The notes beneath the pieces were generated by a model, which saw only the letters and a program-made list of their open reading frames with translations, did no database searches and had not been told where the DNA came from. From contig NMRA01000001.1 of assembly GCA_002633005.1 (NCBI GenBank), forward strand, positions 2,672,997-2,736,996: a DNA stretch of 64,000 nucleotides, written 5' to 3'. The position numbers and the translations under genes were made by a program. Below, one piece after another: positions 1-13,100 of the stretch (positions within the stretch are counted from its first letter, which is position 1; the number at the start of each line of letters is the position of its first letter). Source of the stretch: Phoronis australis (lineage: Eukaryota; Phoronida; Phoronidae).

Positions 1-747
1 CTTGCATTCATATTTTAACACCATTAAAATACAGAGTAGCATAAAAACTAATGTCAGTGACCATAAAGCAACAAATGAATGTTAGTGATATGGGGTCCAG
101 CATATTGTAAAATTAATTATTCGGACCAGTCACTAGTTGTGCAACTTACGCGGCAGACAGAATCCCACAATTGCGAATCGACTAAGGGCACGAACTACTA
201 ATGTGACTCTTAGGTCCTCCAATTTTGAAATTTATAGTATTTTAAATTTTCCATTTAGCCCATCTTAAAATTTTCAGGGCACCAATAAATGCATTTGGGC
301 TTCTTTCATTTTTTTCATTCCAGTCTATTTTGGTTGGCAGAAAGAATGCTGGTTATGCATTTTAACGTATTGGCAGTTTACTGCAGTGAAAAATTTGAAC
401 CATTATCCCGTTTCTTGGACCGGTTACCATAACAACCCCCATCATGTGTTGAGTAGACACGACAGTTTGACTTTTTTTGTTCTACACAAGAGTTTGAATC
501 TTTTTCTGAACTGAACCATGAGAACTGAGAACCTACTAGGATTAAAGTAAGAACCAAACCTCACAGAATAGTGTCTGACCCATTGCACCTCTTATTCCTG
601 TTCATTTGTCTTTAACAGCACTCGTGCTTAACATGATAATGTTCTGAGAAAATCTCTGAAACAAATATAATGGAAAATACAATATGAATGCAAATAGTGC
701 TAACACCGTATTGTGAATTATTTACTAAACTTGTATTTGACTGACAG
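1..747. other. Intronic sequence upstream of first visible KIF16B exon
   Basis: AT-rich sequence with no open frame that I can tie to the kinesin. It ends in the acceptor ctgacag at 741-747. It is presumably an intron of the KIF16B gene whose motor-encoding exons lie before the window. Confidence 0.6.
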
Positions 748-3700
748 GAGCTGGAAGCCCTTCTGCAAGAACAAGAACAACAGAAACTTTTGAACGAACG
801 GGAACAGAGGCGATTAGAAGAGCAGGAGAGAGCGCAGGTGGAAGAGTTGAAGAGGATGGAGTCAGATATCAAGACGAAGCGCGACAGTTTGAGGAAGGAG
901 CAGCAGCAGGTATTGTTGATTTATTGATTGACTGTTTCAAGTTATATTGCTTGGTCACAACCTGGGATGTACAACTGATATGACTATTACCGTGGGTCGT
1001 GTATGTCCGTGCGTGTGTGCGTGTGTCGAGTAATTACACTTCTTATTTCTATATTATACTTATGGTAGAGCTCACTGGTAGTATTTTTGGTGTGTTAAAC
1101 AGTACAAAATTTTTTTTCTCCCGACTTGAAGTCGTCGATTTCCATGCCTCAAACAGAAAACTCAGTATGACTTCAAAATCCTAAAGGAGAGATGCTTACA
1201 TGATAAATTTTGGGGATGCGACGTTTTGCCCTGATTATAATGAGAACCAAGGATTCTAGTTTAGCTAAAAGAAATGTTGGAAGCTGTATGGCTTAGTGCT
1301 TTATGTGGTTATGCTCTAGCAAATGGAGAAGTTGGCCGTGGAAAGAAACAACCTGCTCCTTCTCAAAGAGCAACAAGCCAATGCTATGAAGCTTTTGGAG
1401 GATTTTGAGTCAACTGCCAAGGAATCACTGCAAGCTGAACGGGAGAAACTTGCGGATACTCTAACTAAACTCGACTCAAGAGAGGCCAGTATTAACCTGA
1501 GGTATGAGAAACTAGAGTGTGAAGTCATCGCTAAACATGAGGATAGCTGGAATGAACTTTGCGGTCTGAGAAAAGAACTGGATGCTGAGAAGAAGGAACT
1601 GGAAGCGCTCGTTGAAAAGCTAAACTCGTTGTCATCATCGGATGAGGAATATTCGGAGATAAGTGCAGCCGTCGAGACGGGGAGTAAAGATGTTGCGAAG
1701 AAAGAGAGAAAGCTTTGTGATAAGGAAAAGAACTTGGAAGCTGAGCTTCAAAAGGAACTGTCAGATTTGCAAGCTGAGAAGCAAAAAGAGTTGAAGAGTT
1801 TGGAAGAAGAAAAGGCTAGAATTACAAATAATGAAGACAGGTACGTTCTGTGTGACTGTAGTACCCCTGTAGAGGTTATTGAATGGGTTGGCCGTGGTTC
1901 AGGTTTAAAGTACGAGTCACTTTCGGTCATATTTTGCTAATCTTAATTTTTGTGCAGGCTTTTTTATTTTTTATTTTTATTTGAAATTTGCTCTCGATTG
2001 TGCTAAATGTTTACTTTGCTTATGTTGGAACCCAAATTCAGATAAACTTTGCTTATTGTTAATTTTCACTTTTGCTTTTTCCTAAAAAAATAGTGGCATG
2101 TTTTTTGAGGCATAGTTCTTAATTCACTGTGTGGGTTTTGAGCGATAGGATCAACTTCATTTTCGGATGTGGCTAATATTTTCCCAAATGTTATCTTTAA
2201 ACTTCAGCAATACAAAGGTCTGTCAGATAATCAGTCATGATAATTTATAACTCATTGTTTTTCCATTGGTGATAATAGTCACTTGTTTTGCACTGCAGTA
2301 TCTATTTATAACAGTTACTGTTGCTATGTAAATGTCCCATCATGTCAATACGTCAACCTGCTGGAGATCTTTTGTATATGGCTCTGTGCCTCTCATACAG
2401 TAAGTAATGGTAAGCACTTCCTGGTGTTCAAGAGATGTTGATTGTTGTGGCCTCATAGTAAACTTGGATTGAACTTCACCAATAGTAGACTGACATAACA
2501 GCCATTATCACCTAAGAAGCAGACTACAATATTTACGTTATTGAAAATCTGTACTTTCTAATTTGCAAAATCTGTCAAAATTATAATCTTTTTGGAAACT
2601 TACTCAAAAGAATACAACCTCTAATAGCAATTTTGTATCGCCATTATGGGTGATTTGAATGAACATTTCGTTTATTCTGACTGTGTAATGGAACTTGTAC
2701 AAAGTGAATGTTTTGAGCTGATAAAAATTTCCTGTATTTTCTTCCAAAAATCATTTCCTTTATTATGTTTTTGTACACTGAACAGATTGACATCTCTGAA
2801 GTATATTGAATTAGTGTACCGTATGCATGTTTGTCTATAGGCAACATGACCTGCATGAACTGATATATTCTATAATCAGTTTCTTCTTAAAGGGTACTGT
2901 GTCGGAATGGTATTTACTATTTAAACTAATAACTCTGGATATTTCTAGCTCAGAGACACAAAGCAATCCCGCTGACATAGAAGCTTTGAAGCGTGAAATT
3001 TTAGAACGGGAAGGTCATATATCACAGGCTACGAAACAGCTAGATCAACTGGAACAGTCTTATCAAGAATCTCTGACCAAGGTATTATTTGGAATTCAAG
3101 TAATAACTAGATCTCTGCAGGTACATCTGCTAGCACAGAAAGTAAGCTGCTCATCTAATCTGTAGCAATTCAGAGAATCACTTGATCAATAACAAATTGT
3201 TAATTAAAAATCAATTGCACATGTTGATAATTTATAAGTTTTAAGGAATTAAAATTGTCCCCAGTTGAGAAGAAAATTAAAAGGAAATTAAAACGGTTTG
3301 GACACTTTCATCTTATTGTAAGTAGAGTTCAATTTGATGACAGAAGACAGACTCGCTGAAATGTGTAGCTTAATAATGCATTAGAGACTTATTTTACCTA
3401 TTGTGAGAGACAAATGAACACCAGACATAGTGACGTTCTTTCCAAGTATTTGCAAAATCCAACTAATTTTACTTAAAAATGGCTCATGTTGTTGTTTGTA
3501 GGCAAGTCAAGAGAAATGTGAGATAGGTCAGAAGCGTGAAGAGTTGGCAGAGAAGGTGAAGCAACAGGAGGAGGAGACAAAACTGGCCTATGAGAGTCTG
3601 CAACGTAAGCAGACGGTACTTGAGAAAGAGGCTGAGGTGGAGAGCACAAGGATTGAGGAACAGAGGCAGAGGTAAGCGATGGTGAATGTAGTAATAAAAG

Positions 3701-6700
3701 TAATCAACGTATTGGTGGTGGGGTGTACTTGGCACCAAGAGAACAATTTTTTGGCAGAATTTCGAAAGAAACACAAATGTTCCGATTACAATGATTCTTG
3801 CTTTCCAAGTGGTCCGACTTCATATGTTCGTGAGATAAGAGTTCTTGGTATTATTTTCAAAAACTTTCGTGGTTCTTGTTAGAAAATTGGAGATTACGAC
3901 ATCTTGTTGGTCTGTTGTGCAGATGACTGGTCATGTAGAGTGATTCGACATTACGTTTTACATTATGAAAGAGAGTAAATTAATCCATATCACTTGTAGA
4001 GTGACCCAATTGGAGCAAATGCAACAAGAGCTGTATACACGGGAAAGTGGGACGGACACGGGGATGGGAACTGGTGAAGACTGGAGTGGGTTTGAAGAAC
4101 GAGTCAATGTAAGTTAATGTTTACGTGTTCTATGAGTTTGAAGTGATGAATATACAGCGTGTGAGGCATAAATAACCACAACTTGCCAAACTGTGCTCTT
4201 TGTGCAATTTTTATTTCCTCGTTGTCGCACACTTAAGTAGGTGGGTAGTTTCTGCCTAGTAAGCACATTGTTTTGAATTCTGTAAGACAAGTAAATAAAG
4301 AAAAAGTCAGTCATGCGTATTATCTACAGAAGCTTGGAATGTGAAAAGCAGAATATGCAAATACCTTAATTTAAACAGTTCTACCTATCTTGGCAATTTG
4401 CCCATTATTCAGTATTGTAATCGTGTTGAAAGTTTCGATGAATATCACCCCATTCACCAGTTCTTAAGTACACAATACACTGAAAGTATTCAAGTCTTGA
4501 GCAGTTTCAAACATCCCTACTGTTGGTAATATAGAGGTATGTGCTCTTGCTTGAAAGAATTAGGAATTGTGTTACGATTAAGAATTATTTATTATTTCCT
4601 GGTAAGTATCAGTTGTTTTTCTAAGACATCAAGATGTAAAGATTCCACTCATTGTCCTGACTCTGAAAAAACAGGAAATCGTGTTTCAACAGATTATGAA
4701 AACCTTTTTACTATTTTATAATCCCTTAGGCTGGTTTATGTTTGATGTTAACTGGAAAATGCATGTCATTACATTGCTTATTTAAGAGGCAGTACAGGCA
4801 CGGTGCATTTGTCAAAAGCAAACCTTTGACTTAGGCTTCTTACAAAGGGTTATAAAATGAATCTCACCTTCTTTCTTGGAAATGATGTCTAGCCTGGGAG
4901 GTTATTTCATGAAAGATGGCTTAAGATTAGCCAGAAATATGATCTTACGCTCCACATATCTGTTTTGGAAAATAATTAAAACTCACTTCAGCAAATTAAA
5001 GAATAAAGTATTTGAGAATATACCCCATTACTACTACTTACTTAGAAATTTTTGATAGATTATTTCGAGGCAGTGATGTGCTAATTACACAACGAGGTTA
5101 ATTGGAAATTGTGAAGTGGGACCGAATTTCTGTCTTAAGCCATAAGTTACTTATCGTGAAGCTGAGCCCAGGAGATGAAGACAAGGGTAGTTAGTGCTTC
5201 GGTCCAGGATCGTTAAAGTGCTTGTCTTGGTGGGTTAGTGTCACTTGGTAAGGCAGTATGGTCCACTAAAAGATTCGGGGCGATTGCTTTGGAAGAGCAA
5301 ACATGCTTATTATTAAAGTGGCATAGAAAGTGAAAGACAGACCAAATTGCATTTTTCAAAGTGGTTCCCTACCACAGAAAAGGTAGTCAAGCTGTTCACC
5401 AGGTGTTGTTGCAGTTAGTAAAGATTTTGAAATTCTGTTGATGTCAAAGAATTATTCCTTTAGTTTCAATTTTCAAAAAACGATATGTAGACTGTTTGTC
5501 ACTTAATCAATTCTTCTCCCTCAAGCCAAAGCATGTCTTCTTATTTGGCATGGCAAAAGTAATAAATTTTCCTTTTATGGAAAATGTGGCCTTTGACCTT
5601 TGATATAAACAAGACAATGGCGATTTTAAGCAGCAGCCAGTCAGACTTCTTTGAGCACGTTTGCACATAAATATTATTTGAAGTGGAGAATTTGAAAGCT
5701 GTATTGGCTTGAAAGAGTTTGTATTTTGTCTGTGTTTCTATTATAGTGAATCTGATGATTTTTTCTAGAAATTCTTGTAATATTCGTTGTAAATAGCTCT
5801 CACATTAACGTCCCCATGAAATAGATGCGACATGATCTGTTACAAAAAGTATTTTTACGAGTTTTCGCATTAGATGCCTTTTTAAGAAATTTGACGTTTT
5901 CAACACAAGAACAATGGTCTATTGTGGCTTTAAAAATCAGACCAGAGCCCAAGATAGAATGATTCTAAATTTCAATTTGCTCATTAACAATTGTCACCAA
6001 AATGCTTGATAATGAAGTATTTATATTGAGTAGCATCATGTACCTATTTTAAAATTTATTTATTTTTTTTTAAATTTATGTAAAATTATTTTGAACCTTG
6101 CAATACGTTGGTTGTACCAGAGTTCATTCTTTTGGAGATAAGGCTGACTTTGGTGTTCTCCTAATGTGTTCATCCTACAGGCTCAGCTATGTGCATGATA
6201 ACACCGCATCCCTGACTCAACAATGTATATTTACTCATCACTGCTTTATCAATTGAGATTTGCATTGTTGGTTTAGTTTTGATAAGAGAAAATATGTACG
6301 CCTTTGTGTTTCTACATGTCAAAGCCATTGTTACCATAAATGTTTGATTTGAATATTTTTAAATTTAGCTAAATATGTCTCTTTGTAGAATGCCATATCC
6401 GAAATACATGACATGTCTAATTGGTTTTTGTCAAAATCTTTAAGTTTCTTACCAGTCTAATCTGTCCCTAGGGTCTGGTAATCAAATTCTGCTAGTGTTT
6501 CTAGAATTTCACAGTGCTACTTGATGAATGGTCTCGGCTACATTCTTTCATGCGTTTAACATTTCCTTATCTGGCAAATGGGGTTATTAGATAATAAAGA
6601 TTTCTCAACCCTAGTGGGATTGCCATGCCAGTCTGTGTGGTGGTATTTGATGTGTGAAGGGGGGTTTATCTAATGTGACCTAACCTTTTGCTCCTGTCAT

Positions 6701-9700
6701 GTAGAAGTCTATTAGGAGCTGACATTGGTGTTACCTTGTGTGATGATTGTAAGACAAGGTATGCTTAATTTGACGTGTTGTTCGCTAATTGTTTTCTGTA
6801 TTTATGGAGTTTTGTTTAAGTGTGATTGATAACTGATTTTATGTTATTTACTTCTTACGAAAGTGTTTTATTAGAATTTGACAAGATGTATTGTGGTACA
6901 TACAGTTAGTTAGTGGTGATCCAGCTGATGGGATAATCCTTGTTATCCAGGTTTAACCATCTGAGCAGCTGTCAGATCATTGTCATGGCCAAAAAATATA
7001 ATGTATAAGAGTCAACAGCAATGCCTCAATTCACGATCTTATACATGGCTTTGTTTGTGGTTAAGGAAAAAAGTATGAAATATTCATTATCGCTTGGAGA
7101 GGAATACATTCAGAATTATATCAGATGCACAGCATGCAATATTAATGTTATGTTGGAGCCTAGAAAAAATGTCTTATTTTGGCCAACTGTCTTTAGAACA
7201 CTGTATCTCAGAAATGGCTGATTGGATTCTCATGAAACTTTCAGATACCGTGCTTTGTACAATATTCTCCAAAAGCTACTGGATTTGTTTTTAAGTAGTT
7301 CTACTTTGCTTGAGGACTATTAAAAATAGTGCTTATCCAATTTTTATGAATTTTTATGAAAAGTTTTTTAAGTTTTATGAAATGAAAACAAAACAATAAA
7401 TTAGAAAACTGTAACAGTGTTTTTGAGATTTTATCTTGAATGTTTTGGTGCATGTTGTTGAGACTGTTGTTTTGCTATGAATGTACCTAAGTTTTTTGTT
7501 CGAAAAAAGTCTTAGACATAAGATCACGTGACCCAATTAGGGGCAGATTGGTATGAAGTCAAAAATCAAAATTTTCAGAATTTCTGCTTTCAGAAAATGT
7601 GTACTTTTGCCGAGTTAAATTCTATAGTTTCGTAGCTATTTGGCTAAATGTACGGTCCTACGTAACCTTTAGTAAGGACTGTTTGTGAGGTCCCTCCAGA
7701 AGATGATTGTATAACTCGACTTTATGTACATTTTGACTGACTGATTTCCAGGAATTTGTAGAAAATTAGTATCTTTAAGATGAGGATTAATTGCATGTCA
7801 TATTCTAACCAGATTAAGTTAGTTATGGTCTTTGTGTTGTAACGTATGAAAATATAATATTGGCTTGTCAATTATCTGCACATTGTGTGCACAACAGTGT
7901 TGTTAGATTTCTGAAGTCAGCAGTGTTAAAACATCTGAATGCCGCATTTTGGTGTTTCAAACATCAATTTTCTGTCACTAGCTCACAAACTCTTCCAAAG
8001 CCATGCCATGGTAGTCTTACATATTTTGTTTGAATTGAAATTGGTTAAAGTACCTGTAGTTGCCTTTGCAACTGAAACTAACCCATCTCAAGTAACTTAG
8101 CTGTGGTTTGAAACAAGAGCACCCTGTCAGGTCCTCTCAAGCCTGGAAGTCATTTTTCATGCGAGTAAGAAGTGGTGTGTTAAAACAAGCCTCAATCCAA
8201 GGTTGATTTGTGACATAGACCCATTGCCTATGCTTTGTGGATTCCTAACTGTTGTTCAGGGTTTAATGTCGACCTGTTTTCAAATTTGTTGCCCTTTCAT
8301 TGTATATTGTTTTGGCTATCATTTTTTGTTTTGGCGAAATGGCTGGTAATGGTAATTTGTTGCACAATTTGCAATGTCTAACAAAAGAGTGGATTATCAG
8401 GTTATAAAATGATTGGTTTGTTGGCCAAGTAAATAATTTCTCTTGCTGTGTACTCTTAGACAACTGTATATAACAAATTTCAAATTCAAAAACACTGACA
8501 AAATATCTTCTTTTTAAAGATTGAGCGAAATTTCTGAGAAAATTTTCTGACTGATTTTAAACTGATTATTAAGTTTTAGTGTTTGTCTGACTTCCTCTGG
8601 ACATTTACCGCAACGTCGACAAACCTTGGCACTTCAACAAAATTGTTATTTTTGAAAACCCCTGCAGTACCAACTGATAAATTTCCTGTCTGCCGTTTCA
8701 GGAAGCAGGACATAAACAAAACTGTTAGTTACCTTATTTGGAAGTGACTATAGATTATTAAGTCCTAAAATACCCTGTCTGCAATTTTACAGGCCCTTCG
8801 ACAACTTGAAGATCAGTACCAGAGAAGTGAGAGAGAGCTGGAGGAGAAACAGCGCAAGTTTGAGTCGGAACGACAACAGGAACTGGACAGGATAGAGATG
8901 GAGAAATACAAACTGCAAGAGTTAGAGAATCAGGAAAGGTATGTCTATAGTTACGGATTGTGCAGTCTTTACCGACTCACTTGCTCACAGGGTTACAGTC
9001 ATCTATGTCACATTCAAGTAACCACAGATATGATTTTTTTATTTTAGATAGGGTGGGCTTATAGTTTTGCTGAGTGGTGCCAACAACTTTCAACATAATA
9101 GGCGACTGATTTAGTACGTGCTGCGTCAGCTACCGGTAGTATTTTTACGTGATGTTTTAGTGTTGTGAAAAAGTAGAAAATTAAATGGAGTTGTTGCAAA
9201 AGTAGAATATCTCAGAAATATAAGGAAAACAGGAATATTTGAAAGCCAATAAGGAACTTTAAATTCATCGGATAGCGCCAATGAAACAACTGCTGATACG
9301 CTTGCATTCGGGTCTCGTCACACCCTTATTCACACAAATGCCTTCATGCTGGTGAGCGGCTTTGAGTTTCTCAACTCATTCATAGAACGAAAAGAGAACT
9401 CTTTCTTCATTAGCGCCACCTAGTGAATGCTGAGTTGGTCATTGCATAACTGAATTATGGCACTGGTTGCTACACCAGTGTCTTGTTGAAGTCTACAGGA
9501 TGTGGACAGAATGGCATTGTACGAACTCTGGAGATTATATACTTAAGCAAACATGATAATTGTTCTGTATAAAAGGAATTTGTTCTATACTTCAATAAAA
9601 ATGCTTAATGTTAATGTGAAAAAATGTGAACGTAAATGAAGCTGTGTGCAAAGATCACTTATTGATAATGGCAAAGTGCGAACCATAAAGGTCTCCATGT

Positions 9701-10148
9701 GAACAGCGAAACATGTTTTTTCTTTGTTAGAGCATTCAGCTGAACACTGAATTTTGTCTAGAAATGTCCATGAACAGCACAAGATGAATGTTTGGACTGC
9801 CAAAAATGTTCTGTATTTTCCTTCAANAAATCTGTTCTTTCTGACCTTGAATTTGTCTCTGCTTGCTAAAGGGTACTTGACATCTGTGTCTGATCTTCAA
9901 GCTTTGTATTTGTATTTGCATAAGAAGCATGCTTGTCTTGATTTACATGAACCTAAAATGTATGTGTTTCACAGGATCAATGCGCTGGTTGAACAGGAAG
10001 TGAAACGTCGACTGTTTGAGGAGAAGGTACAACGTGAGAAGCAGCGACGAATGGAGCGAGAGCAGGAGAGGCAGGAGCGAGAGATGGAGATGGAGAAAAT
10101 GAAACGAGCACATGACAAGGAGATTAAACGACTAAAACAACGATATAA
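748..10148 (+). CDS. KIF16B: KIF16B coiled-coil stalk exons
   Basis: Seven exons with almost uninterrupted heptad-like charge patterns: runs such as EEQERAQVEELKRMESD (first exon), KKERKLCDKEKNLEAEL (second) and REKQRRMEREQERQE (seventh). The second exon, 521 bp, is the longest and contains a short Ser/Asp/Glu break (LNSLSSSDEEYSE). The fifth holds a Gly/Thr-rich interruption (GTDTGMGTGEDW) that would break the coil. Intron phases alternate between 0 and 2. The 4.7-kb intron 4109-8792 separates the fifth and sixth exons and carries a dispersed repeat. Confidence 0.88.
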
Positions 10149-13100
10149 GTGAGTGGGATGGAGCTCTTTTACTGTCATACAAATGAGGATGTGATGGAAT
10201 GTGAATGCACTTCTACATTAATTTTGAACATATTATTTGTTAGTTATGATTTTAAGATACTGTCTTAACTCTGTTTTCGTAATTTTACCATAAATCTTCA
10301 CCTATTTAGCACTTAGTACGTTGTGGCTGACTGGTGTATCTCAGTTTCGTCAAATGTCTCCAGAAATATGTGGTGAATTGACATACAACAGACCTGTGTA
10401 CCATGTGCAAAAAGTGCTGATTTGTGCGGAAATTTGGCTCGAAGTACACAACACCATGCAAAAATGGATTTAGAGCTGCGTTTTCCAAGTTTTAAAAAAT
10501 AGCTTCTGATAATACGGGAACATGTTATTCTGAAGAATGGCAGTGTCTTATTGAAAAACTTCAACTTTATGTGGTGTTTTGTTTTCTTTTGCACATGGTG
10601 GCCACACTGAGTCGTCAGCATTGGTCAAGGTTTTTTGGCAGCCAGTGCGGTAGTACGTGTTTATGATGCTTTCAATGAGCCATTATTTCAAACTTTTGTG
10701 GAATGATTAGAACTTGTCATCTGATGTAAAACATTGGCCAGTCCAAATTCAGGAGCACTTTTTTGAAGATATCTTTTCAATTGGTTTGAGAAATGAGCAT
10801 AACTTTTAGAGCAAAGAACTATTCTTTGTTGTGTATCCAATCATGGTATATGTTACCATTGCGGTATGTGGTTACACTATAGTTAGGTAATAAGGAGCCT
10901 GATCTTTTCACTACTGCAAGCACAGTCTACCAACTAAACACCTTAGAAAATTCTGAAAATTGGTGATCAAATCACTGTATGGATTGAACTGTTTCGTTTT
11001 TTCAAAGGTAAGTTACCAGAAAAAGTACCAACAAAACAGTTTCAATATGCTAGCATGTTGAAAAATTCTAATTTTCAGTGTTTGTTCTTTACACGAAAAT
11101 CTGCAAATTTTCTAAAAAAATATGCAAATTTGGTGTCCAATATACTCAAATGCAGCTTTAGTGGTAGGCAGGTTTGGTACAACTTTTAATGAGCTCAATC
11201 AAAAGATGTTGCAGTGGTGTGTGTATTGTTTTCTTACATTTAGGAAAAACTTTGTCATGGAATTTGACTTCTATTTTGTTTATGCACCATCAAAAATTCA
11301 ATAATTTTAATGAATTTGGTGTTGTAAAAATTCGTCATTTTTTAATTACTCTTGTCTTAACTGGTTTTTGATTAACACATTTCAAAAAATTTTAACCAAA
11401 ACTAAAGCTGGAAAAATATCTTTTATAGTAAAATATATCACCCTTTTCATTTCAGTGATTTAACAGCCAGCATGCCAGCCCCTGTGAAGACACGGGCCAA
11501 CCCTTACGCGTCCATACAGAACACGGACGCAGAACTTGTAGTCGACCAGGAGAGAAAAGTGAGTCAAGACGGATACACTGCATATTAATATTTATACTAA
11601 TCTTTTAAATGCTAGAATGCATAAGAATTATTTGCAAACTAATGTTTTGTTGTCGTCATTTAATTCTTATTTGTTTCGTTTTCCCTCAATTGACATTGGC
11701 TCAAATGGTTGATTTATTTCCTAAATTACCAAAGGTCATAATTTAGAACAAGAGGCAGTTTTAAATCATCTAGAAATCCGTCTTCCAGTTCACAAAACCA
11801 ACTTTTTGATGTAGACCACCTAAAGTTAAAGAATTGGCTTCACATTTTTCCTTAGTCATAATAGAGTTGATGTATGGACTGAGAAAGAACTGACGGACCA
11901 TGCTGTTCAAACTGACGTGTCACTATGCATTATTTTATTCACCGAGCATAGTCTATCCATTATAAACCAACTGTCGGGTCTTTTTTTTAATATTTTTATT
12001 TTTTTCTAGCATGATAATTACACGTCACATAAAACAATACAGTATACATCGTTTACAAAGAATAATTTTACATCAAATCACTAGTCAACAAGTAGTGTAT
12101 TTTCTTTAGGATGTAACTTAATAAAGTTTATGAACATTTAGAAATTGAGATTTAACAAATTTTGACTAAGTATATAATTTTTTGCTAGTATGATCAACAG
12201 ATTAATGTTACAATTTTCCTACTGAGTGTTTCCCAAAAAAAAACAAAAAACAATCACTGTTATTTTGTCTACATAAGATTTACATGATATGTTTGTTTTA
12301 ACCACTCAACAGGAGTCAGAAACCGGAGACAAGACGATATTCCCAAATCAGATGGAGAAAAGTTTCACTGTGTTCACCACAGAAAGAGCATATATGACTT
12401 GTTTTTATTTTAATTTGATGCAAATAATTATTGGTTGGCAATATTCTGTGAATTAAGCGGTATTGAAACCAACGCAATTTTGTATCTTTTGTACAATTGA
12501 AGGGGAGATCAAAAATCACTTCTCATCCGAGCATGGTCCGCCAACTCTGCATATTTTCAATGGACGAAATCTGTGATCTTACGCCCTGACGTCATTATTC
12601 ACTAGTGACACCTGGCAAAATTAGAAGTTTTACTTCTGGCAAGTACATCGTCTGCTAATCGAGGTCGGATGTTGTGTGGTCAGGTTGCCAAAAGTACTCA
12701 CGATACCAACAGTTCAACTATTGGAAGACTCTGAACAGCATTTCAATGCCGAAAAAAAATATTTTTTATGTTGCACTGGACTGTAAAATTGATCCGAGAA
12801 TTTCCTGTCACAATACACTGACTGGAAACTGAAATCGGTAATTTAGGAGAGTGGCACCTCTAGGATACTACCCAAGAAAATGTCAGAGTTGCGAAGCTGT
12901 TGTCTGTAATCTATGATCTGAGTAAGGAACAAGTTGTGACCAATTTTATAGCTGTAAGTGATCTCAATCAAAAGCTAGTTTCTTCAACGAAACTCCACTT
13001 TATGTTCACTTGAACTTAAATTTTAATCACATTTCATGAATGTTGTCTGATAACATGATATTTTGGTTTACTGCTGAGTAAATCTGGAAAGTCTTACTTT

